Translations under genes and position numbers: made by a program | From: Thermoplasmatales archaeon ex4484_36 | GTDB taxonomy: Archaea > Thermoplasmatota > Penumbrarchaeia > Penumbrarchaeales > EX4484-36 | Assembly (NCBI GenBank): GCA_002254765.1 | Contig: NJDV01000046.1 | Coordinates: 1-7,627, forward strand | Length of the DNA: 7,627 nucleotides | Direction: 5' to 3' | Part shown: one piece after another, positions 5,848 through 7,627 of the stretch | How the letters are laid out: each line of letters opens with the position of its first letter | How positions within the stretch are numbered: position 1 is the stretch's first letter | The notes under the pieces: generated by a model | The model's database searches: none | What the model was told of the DNA's origin: nothing | What the model saw: the letters and a program-made list of their open reading frames with translations, nothing else

Positions 5848-6420
5848 ATATTCCACGCCCTTATCATGGTACTTGAGGATCTCCGCTAGCGTCATTTCCC
5901 TGTCTCCCTGGAGGGGGAGGAAGCTCACCTCATCGGGGTTGGCCCCCAGGTATCTGAAAGGCGGATAAAGAGGGGAAAAATCGTGAATTCCGATAGCCAT
6001 CTTCTTCCTGCCTCTTCCCAGCGTCATGTGAAGCTTTTCCTGTACGTTCATTATGGAGCGCAGGGAGTTCTCGTCAATGTTTACCCCTCTCACCATAACA
6101 CAGCCTATGTAAGGCCTCACCTCTAGAACGGAACTGGCCACCTCAAGATATATCCCCGACCTGCCCTGAAGACTGTATAAATCCTGAGAGAAGGGCTGGG
6201 AGGTGACATAGCTCCTGTAGGCTCTTGCAGCACCCTCAACGGAGTAGAGGTCAGGGCGATTGGGAAAGAACTCGAAGGATATTGTCTCCTCATCCTCCCT
6301 CTCAAAGGAAGCCCCCATCATGGGAATGGTTCTTTTGACCTCGTCCCAGTGAAGTTTCTCCTCCGGCAAATCATAGAGAATTTCCCGGAAGTGCTGTCGG
6401 TTGATTTCAATGATGGGCAA
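5836..6420 (-). CDS. pheT: pheT fragment 1: N-terminal part, TTG start
   Basis: 194 residues starting with TTG at 6418-6420, chosen because the family begins MP(I/V)-x-(I/V) and MPIIEIN follows directly. AGGGGGA about nine bases upstream may serve as ribosome binding site. Family landmarks are FFPNRPDLYSVEGAARAYR, VRPYIGCVMVRG, VQEKLHMTLGRGRKKMAIGIHDF and FLPLQGDREMTLAEIL. It stops two codons after EYA, where homologues continue with HL and then YPL(L/I). The fragment lies divergent from lonB across a 110-nt promoter region. Confidence 0.75.
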   Translation of the reverse strand: MPIIEINRQHFREILYDLPEEKLHWDEVKRTIPMMGASFEREDEETISFEFFPNRPDLYSVEGAARAYRSYVTSQPFSQDLYSLQGRSGIYLEVASSVLEVRPYIGCVMVRGVNIDENSLRSIMNVQEKLHMTLGRGRKKMAIGIHDFSPLYPPFRYLGANPDEVSFLPLQGDREMTLAEILKYHDKGVEYAPL

Positions 6421-6471
6421 CTTCTGTCCCCCTTAAACATCACTCTAGGTCTCTCTTTGATTGTCAACGTC

Positions 6472-6480
6472 ATATAAAAA
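6472..6480 (-). promoter_or_regulatory. pheT: Probable TATA box of pheT
   Basis: On the minus strand the sequence reads TTTTTTATATG. It predicts a transcription start near 6449 and a leader of about 29 nt containing AGGGGGA before the TTG start. It lies back to back with the lonB TATA box. Confidence 0.5.
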
Positions 6481-6481
6481 A

Positions 6482-6490
6482 CTATATTTA
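6482..6490 (+). promoter_or_regulatory. lonB: Probable TATA box of lonB
   Basis: CTATATTTA followed by AGG. It predicts a transcription start near 6513 and a leader of about 18 nt, which contains GGTG (6520-6523) seven bases before ATG 6531. The two divergent TATA boxes are only about 10 nt apart. Confidence 0.5.
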
Positions 6491-6530
6491 AGGGATGGGT
6501 TTTCCTCCTCCCTGTCTCCGGTGCGTGTCC

Positions 6531-7627
6531 ATGGAAAAGATAGAGTCCGTGAAGAGCCTCAGCGACTGGCTCAAAAGAAAGGGTATCAAGTCCACCAAAG
6601 ATGTCTCCGTTCCGGAAAAACTGATTGACCAGGTGATCGGCCAGGACGAGGCCGTGAGGATAATTAGAAAAGCGGCCCAGCAGAAGAGACACGTGCTTTT
6701 GATCGGTGACCCTGGAACAGGCAAATCGATGCTGGCCCAAGCTATGTCGGAACTCCTACCAGATGAGGAGCTGGAAGATATTTTAGTATATCCAAACCCA
6801 GATGACCCCCATCAACCCAAAATAAGGGTGGTGCCCGCAGGGAAGGGGAAAGAGATAATAAAGGCCAAAAAGGAGGAGCTAAAGGAGCTTAGAGAGAAAG
6901 AAGGAGCCTTCAGAAAGTTCATGTTGATCTTTTTGTTCGTTCTGGTATTCGGTGTGGTCCTCTACACCCAAAATTTCACATACATCTTCTGGGGAATCCT
7001 TCTAATTCTCGCAGGAGCACTGGTTTTCAGATTCATCTCCATCACAGACAAGTTTGAAAAGGAGATTCCAAAGCTTCTGGTCTCCCACACCCCCGGGGAG
7101 AAACCCCCATTTGTAGACGCCACGGGAGCCATATCAGGTGCCCTTCTGGGCGATGTGAGGCATGATCCGTATCAGTCGGGAGACATGGTGACCCCCGCCC
7201 ATGAAAGGGTGGAGCCCGGGTCCATCCACAGAGCCCATAAAGGGGTACTGTTCATAGATGAGATCAACCTACTGAGACCCACCGCGATGCAGGAGAAGAA
7301 ATACTCGATTACAGGTCAGAGCGAAAGAAGCGCAGGCTCCTTGGTGAAGACGGAGCCCGTGCCCTGTGATTTTGTGCTTGTTGCCGCCGGCAATCTCGAC
7401 TCCGTTGAGAGAATGCACCCTGCCCTCCGCTCACGGGTTAGAGGATATGGCTATGAAGTGTATATGAACACCCTCATGGATGACACGGAAGAGAACCGCA
7501 TGAAGCTGGTAAGGTTCGTCGCCCAGGAGGTTAAGAAGGATAAGAAAATCCCCCATTTCCGTTATGATGCTATAGCTGAGATTATAAGGGAGGCCCAGAG
7601 GAGGGCGGGGACCCGTGGGAAACTCTC
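6531..7627 (+). CDS. lonB: Archaeal membrane-anchored ATP-dependent protease LonB, 3'-partial, lacking about seven residues after Walker B
   Basis: The membrane-bound AAA+ protease that degrades unfolded and regulatory proteins in archaea. 365 codons are present; the frame is open at the right edge, and the rest of the ATPase and the Ser-Lys protease domain lie beyond. Seen: [13 protein letters not shown] (30-42), Walker A GDPGTGKS (59-66), and a coiled, charged insert with two membrane helices (about 129-146 and 150-168), the LonB hallmark. Then come [18 protein letters not shown] (196-213), Walker B VLFIDE (239-244), sensor-1 Asn288 in AAGNLD, and arginines 300 and 302 in [15 protein letters not shown]. 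Odd: INLLRP is followed at once by [15 protein letters not shown], whereas homologues such as T. kodakarensis Lon have about seven more residues (xxQQSLL) there. The gap is in frame. The start could be GTG 6525, but ATG with GGTG upstream is favoured. Confidence 0.9.
   Translation, partial: MEKIESVKSLSDWLKRKGIKSTKDVSVPEKLIDQVIGQDEAVRIIRKAAQQKRHVLLIGDPGTGKSMLAQAMSELLPDEELEDILVYPNPDDPHQPKIRVVPAGKGKEIIKAKKEELKELREKEGAFRKFMLIFLFVLVFGVVLYTQNFTYIFWGILLILAGALVFRFISITDKFEKEIPKLLVSHTPGEKPPFVDATGAISGALLGDVRHDPYQSGDMVTPAHERVEPGSIHRAHKGVLFIDEINLLRPTAMQEKKYSITGQSERSAGSLVKTEPVPCDFVLVAAGNLDSVERMHPALRSRVRGYGYEVYMNTLMDDTEENRMKLVRFVAQEVKKDKKIPHFRYDAIAEIIREAQRRAGTRGKL

Larger units (their letters stand above)
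5035..6420 (-). pseudogene. pheT: Phenylalanyl-tRNA synthetase beta subunit, archaeal type, broken by two internal losses
   Basis: PheT pairs with PheS to charge tRNA-Phe in the cytoplasm; the beta subunit carries the editing, B5 and tRNA-binding regions. The gene reads in three frames here, about 455 residues in total against about 550 expected. Loss 1 (near 5845) joins DKGVEYA to TSLRVIEESLNII and removes about 47 residues, including the normally conserved SxPPIIN motif and the FIDVTG strand. Loss 2 (near 5381) joins QLRELM to FPQRVFEIGEVV and removes about 64 residues, including the NP.S...LR..LLP.L...N core of the catalytic-like domain. Both change the reading frame. All remaining sequence is canonical with no decayed residues, so the losses are recent or artefactual. 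Such a product would be inactive, yet PheT is essential, so an intact copy or an assembly error must be considered. Sizes are judged from remembered Pyrococcus PheT. Confidence 0.85.

Noticed and set aside
5035..6420. Three separate small genes, or a naturally split PheT
   Set aside because: Each piece begins or ends inside a conserved strand or helix, lacks its own ribosome binding site, and conserved blocks between the pieces are absent, which a split gene would keep.
6123..6740. Minus-strand open frames across the pheT/lonB junction and lonB 5' end
   Set aside because: They are antisense to conserved PheT or LonB coding sequence, with no family resemblance or ribosome binding site.
5035..7300. 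Inteins, introns or insertion elements as cause of the breaks
   Set aside because: Those add sequence. Here sequence is missing, and the flanks join directly with no inserted bases.
1..7627. CRISPR array, insertion sequence, attachment site or rRNA
   Set aside because: No regularly spaced repeats, transposase or integrase motifs, or rRNA-like sequence were found on either strand.

Overview
The window looks like chromosomal DNA from an archaeon, probably euryarchaeal. Evidence: an archaeal-type PheT, a membrane-anchored LonB protease, a ribose-1,5-bisphosphate isomerase of the AMP/RuBisCO III pathway, a DUF835-like protein, AT-rich TATA boxes about 27 nt before start codons, and GGTGG/GGTGA-type ribosome binding sites. 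Arginine is mostly AGA/AGG, which would fit a thermophile, but that is only an inference. I cannot name a genus.

Layout. 1-422 (+): the 3' part of an endonuclease III-like glycosylase gene, with an internal segment missing near 347. 481-1971 (+): a compact run of three genes: a SecB-like protein, a pyroglutamyl-peptidase-I family protein and a small four-cysteine protein of unknown function. 2041-4264 (-): a two-gene unit, an HD-domain (SAMHD1-like) phosphohydrolase followed by ribose-1,5-bisphosphate isomerase. 4265-4426: a divergent intergenic region with two apparently leaderless promoters and a candidate structured RNA. 4427-5038 (+): a membrane-anchored DUF835-like protein. 5035-6420 (-): pheT, broken into three reading frames by two clean internal losses. 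6421-6530: divergent promoters. 6531 to the right edge (+): lonB, which lacks about seven normally invariant residues just after Walker B.

The HD hydrolase and R15P isomerase probably both serve nucleotide turnover. The isomerase feeds nucleoside-derived ribose 1,5-bisphosphate to a type III RuBisCO; the HD protein probably hydrolyses (deoxy)nucleotides.

The most striking observation is four clean internal losses (about 105, 140, 190 and 21 nt by comparison with remembered family sequences) in three otherwise well-conserved genes. Reading resumes exactly at canonical sequence after each gap, three times in another frame. This suggests either an assembly or amplification artefact, or real recent deletions. 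An essential gene such as pheT makes the artefact more likely unless an intact copy exists elsewhere. No mobile element, CRISPR array, rRNA or convincing tRNA was seen.
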